This document shows positions 62,297 through 64,000 of a stretch of 64,000 nucleotides of DNA, piece after piece (positions within the stretch are counted from its first letter, which is position 1; every line of letters starts with the position of its first letter). A program made the translations under genes and the position numbers. Origin of the DNA: a methanogenic archaeon mixed culture ISO4-G1 (GTDB lineage: Archaea; Thermoplasmatota; Thermoplasmata; Methanomassiliicoccales; Methanomethylophilaceae); contig CP013703.1 in assembly GCA_001563305.1 (NCBI GenBank), positions 682,001-746,000 of the forward strand, given 5' to 3'. Below the pieces are notes generated by a model. The model ran no database searches. It was not told where the DNA came from and saw only the letters and a program-made list of their open reading frames with translations.

Positions 62297-63502
62297 TCAC
62301 TCGACGTCGGCTGCCTTCTTCTTGGAGCTGCTCTTTTTCTTGGGCTTCTTCTCGCTCTCGTCGAGGGAGACGAACCTGTTGGTGAGCTCCTTGAGGACAT
62401 CGGGCCTTGAGGTGTACTCCATCTCCTCGGCTCCGAGGATGGAGGGCACGAAGGGTCCCTGGGACCTCATGAACTTGCTTGCCCTGATGGCGTTCCTGCG
62501 GGCCTCGTCGAAGGTGGAGGTCCCGAAGAAGTCGACCGGGATGTGCTCACCGTTCTTGGCTCCGTAGGGCTCGAGTCCCTGGAGGTGACCGTCGTTGAGC
62601 TGGAATCCCAGACAGCAGATTCTTGGGGGTCCGTCGTAGTAGGTGGGGTCGGAGTCCTCGGGCGAGCAGGGGTAGAACGCACCGATGTGCGATCCCCTCA
62701 TCCAGCCTGCGACGAGCATGGTGTTGTTGAGGAAGGGCTGCGTGTACTCTCCGACGGAGGGCAGTCCGCTCTGGCACCTGCATATGCAGACGGGATCGTC
62801 CTTTCCGACGTACCTGCCGGCGGTCATGTTGAGCTTGTCTGTGGAGACGACCGCCGCGGGTCCGATTCCGGACCTCGAGTTGATCCTCTTGATGGCGTAT
62901 CTGGATGTGTCTCCGAGAAGGGAGAGGATGCTCCAGGATTCCTCGGGGGCGGACATGACGACCTTCTTGTTGGCCATGACGTCCTGGATCTCGAAGTCGA
63001 ATCCCTGCTTGGCCCTCTTGTCGATCACCAGTCCGGTGGTCGTGAAGGGGTCCATGAAGATCCTCGTGAGGGGGAGTGTGTATGCCGACGGCTCCGTCTT
63101 GTCGGCCATGAAGAACAGGAGGGGCTCAGATCCCCTCTCCTCGAACGTCATCTCGGCGGAACCGGGCCCTGCTCCCTTGACGTTGCCTGAGAACGCATCG
63201 GTCAGGAGGTCCTGTCCTGCCGCGTAGAGCTTCATCTTCTTGGCGATCTTGGTCGCCTGCATGAAACACTCCCAAGCGGTGCCGTGGACGTCCCTGTTGT
63301 TCTCTCCCTTGTAGTGGGTCATGTACAGGTTGATGTCGTCCCCCACGCGGGTGACGTAGAAATCCTCGATGGTTCCGGCCTTCTGGGCGTCCTTGAGGAC
63401 TTTCCTGGCGGCATCAAGCATGGACGGGTGGGGTCTGGCGTGTCCTACGACCGAGCCGACATCCGCCTTGATGATAGAAACGGTGACTTTCTGTGCAGAC
63501 AT
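62297..63502 (-). CDS. fbp: Bifunctional fructose-1,6-bisphosphate aldolase/phosphatase
   Basis: A 401-residue archaeal type V FBP aldolase/phosphatase, which makes fructose 6-phosphate from triose phosphates in one irreversible gluconeogenic enzyme. The N-terminal metal-binding segment SIIKADVGSVVGHARPHP (Asp and His ligands) is diagnostic, with later family segments RVGDDINLYMTH, YAAGQDLLTDAFSGN and FMDPFTTTGLVID. A Lys-rich tail (KKPKKKSSSKKK) of about 30 residues extends beyond the usual end. The ATG is preceded by GAAAGAG. The promoter is at 63541-63549. tpiA follows immediately. Stop TGA. Confidence 0.96.
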   Translation of the reverse strand: MSAQKVTVSIIKADVGSVVGHARPHPSMLDAARKVLKDAQKAGTIEDFYVTRVGDDINLYMTHYKGENNRDVHGTAWECFMQATKIAKKMKLYAAGQDLLTDAFSGNVKGAGPGSAEMTFEERGSEPLLFFMADKTEPSAYTLPLTRIFMDPFTTTGLVIDKRAKQGFDFEIQDVMANKKVVMSAPEESWSILSLLGDTSRYAIKRINSRSGIGPAAVVSTDKLNMTAGRYVGKDDPVCICRCQSGLPSVGEYTQPFLNNTMLVAGWMRGSHIGAFYPCSPEDSDPTYYDGPPRICCLGFQLNDGHLQGLEPYGAKNGEHIPVDFFGTSTFDEARRNAIRASKFMRSQGPFVPSILGAEEMEYTSRPDVLKELTNRFVSLDESEKKPKKKSSSKKKAADVE

Positions 63503-63540
63503 GATAACACTCTTTCTGATGTATCTGGATTGTCCGACTC

Positions 63541-63549
63541 TTATAATAA
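63541..63549 (-). promoter_or_regulatory. TATA box of the fbp-tpiA operon
   Basis: TTATTATAA on the minus strand lies about 40 bases upstream of the fbp start codon, in the AT-rich gap between fbp and the hypothetical gene to its right. Confidence 0.5.
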
Positions 63550-63597
63550 TTGTTCTTAGGACGCCGCGGGCAACCCGAACATGCTGGGCAGGAAGGA

Positions 63598-64000
63598 TCA
63601 GGAGTTGCCCTCGTTGCCCTGACGGATGGTCTCAACGGTTACCTTGTACTTATCCCCCGTGAGGTTCAGCAGGCCGTTCTCTATGAATCCCTTGACGAAA
63701 TAGGACGGCCAGGACCTCCACAGCGTATGCGGGGAGAGCGTGACGTCGATCTTCAGGGGGATGTACGAGACGACGGTGGCCTGATCCGGATAGGACACCA
63801 TGGAGCATGAGATGTCGACGAAGTTCTGGGGAGTGATGTCCGGATGGAGGTCGATCACGGATTTCGCCGTGGTCCTGCCGGCCTTGCTGAACATCCTGTC
63901 GAACTCTACGCCCATGCACTTGGTGGCCTCCATCGCGTAGCCGATCACCGCCGAGTAGTAGTCGATCTCTCCGCGGATGAACCTCTCCCTGATCTCGGCC
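63598..64000 (-). CDS. Hypothetical protein (5' end outside window)
   Basis: The frame is open from the right window edge to TGA at 63598, giving at least 134 residues. Visible segments include REEFIRGEIDYYSAV-like sequence (RFIRGEIDYYSAVIGYAME), ECMGVEFDRMFSKAG-like (KCMGVEFDRMFSKAG) and IPLKIDVTLSPHTLWRSWPS. No family recognised. A GTG at 63948 is possible as an internal start, but the coding pattern continues upstream of it. It lies upstream of fbp on the same strand, separated by the fbp promoter. Confidence 0.65.
   Translation of the reverse strand, partial: AEIRERFIRGEIDYYSAVIGYAMEATKCMGVEFDRMFSKAGRTTAKSVIDLHPDITPQNFVDISCSMVSYPDQATVVSYIPLKIDVTLSPHTLWRSWPSYFVKGFIENGLLNLTGDKYKVTVETIRQGNEGNS

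Noticed and set aside
1-64000. tRNA genes, CRISPR arrays, integrases or transposases
   Set aside because: I looked through the intergenic stretches and found no T-loop consensus with matching arms, no regularly spaced repeats, and no recombinase motifs; short or divergent examples could still be missed by eye.

Overview
The window looks like the chromosome of a euryarchaeon of the order Methanomassiliicoccales (Methanomethylophilus-like). Archaeal markers are Trm1, archaeal DnaG, a GINS subunit, archaeal FBP aldolase/phosphatase, archaeal triosephosphate isomerase, archaeal MptD and TATA-type promoters. The strongest lineage clue is TAG use. Apart from one doubtful ORF, none of the roughly 48 stop codons I checked is TAG (all are TGA or TAA), while four genes are interrupted by in-frame TAGs with conserved protein sequence continuing on the far side. 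That pattern fits a genome that reads UAG as pyrrolysine.

Left flank (1-9.4 kb), GC-rich core metabolism: a partial Na+/Ca2+ exchanger, purA with a small Cys-rich protein, trm1 with THEP1, citrate synthase with mptD, a ubiquitin-like GG-ending protein, and two cobyric acid synthase relatives.

Middle (9.4-50.4 kb), an accessory/defence island, mostly more AT-rich: a four-gene helicase operon (AddA-like, AddB-like, a 61-aa protein, a UvrD-like helicase); a solenoid repeat protein with an internal TAG; a methyltransferase/GIY-YIG-helicase restriction module; an AbiL/RloB-like module with two AAA ATPases; two frameshifted genes (one a Sel1-repeat protein); a second AddB/AddA-like pair with intact nuclease motifs, whose helicase holds two internal TAGs; a transglutaminase-like protein with a TAG three codons before the catalytic Cys; a methyltransferase; a reverse transcriptase followed by strongly structured non-coding DNA; a GINS subunit; an intact Sel1-repeat paralogue; a DUF2130-type coiled-coil protein; a zinc metallopeptidase with an internal TAG; and an NYN-domain pair. 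No integrase, transposase, CRISPR array or tRNA was recognised.

Right flank (50.4-64 kb), GC-rich core: an SbcD/SbcC-like (YhaO/YhaN) pair, dnaG with a repetitive charged linker, a Lon-like ATPase lacking the protease domain, two secreted or anchored surface proteins (one phospholipase D-like), a GNAT acetyltransferase, and the gluconeogenic fbp-tpiA pair, ending in a truncated hypothetical gene.

The most notable results are the clustered in-frame TAG codons in accessory genes and the reverse transcriptase with an adjacent RNA-like element closed by a 10-bp terminal helix. Everything here comes from reading the sequence; no database search was run.
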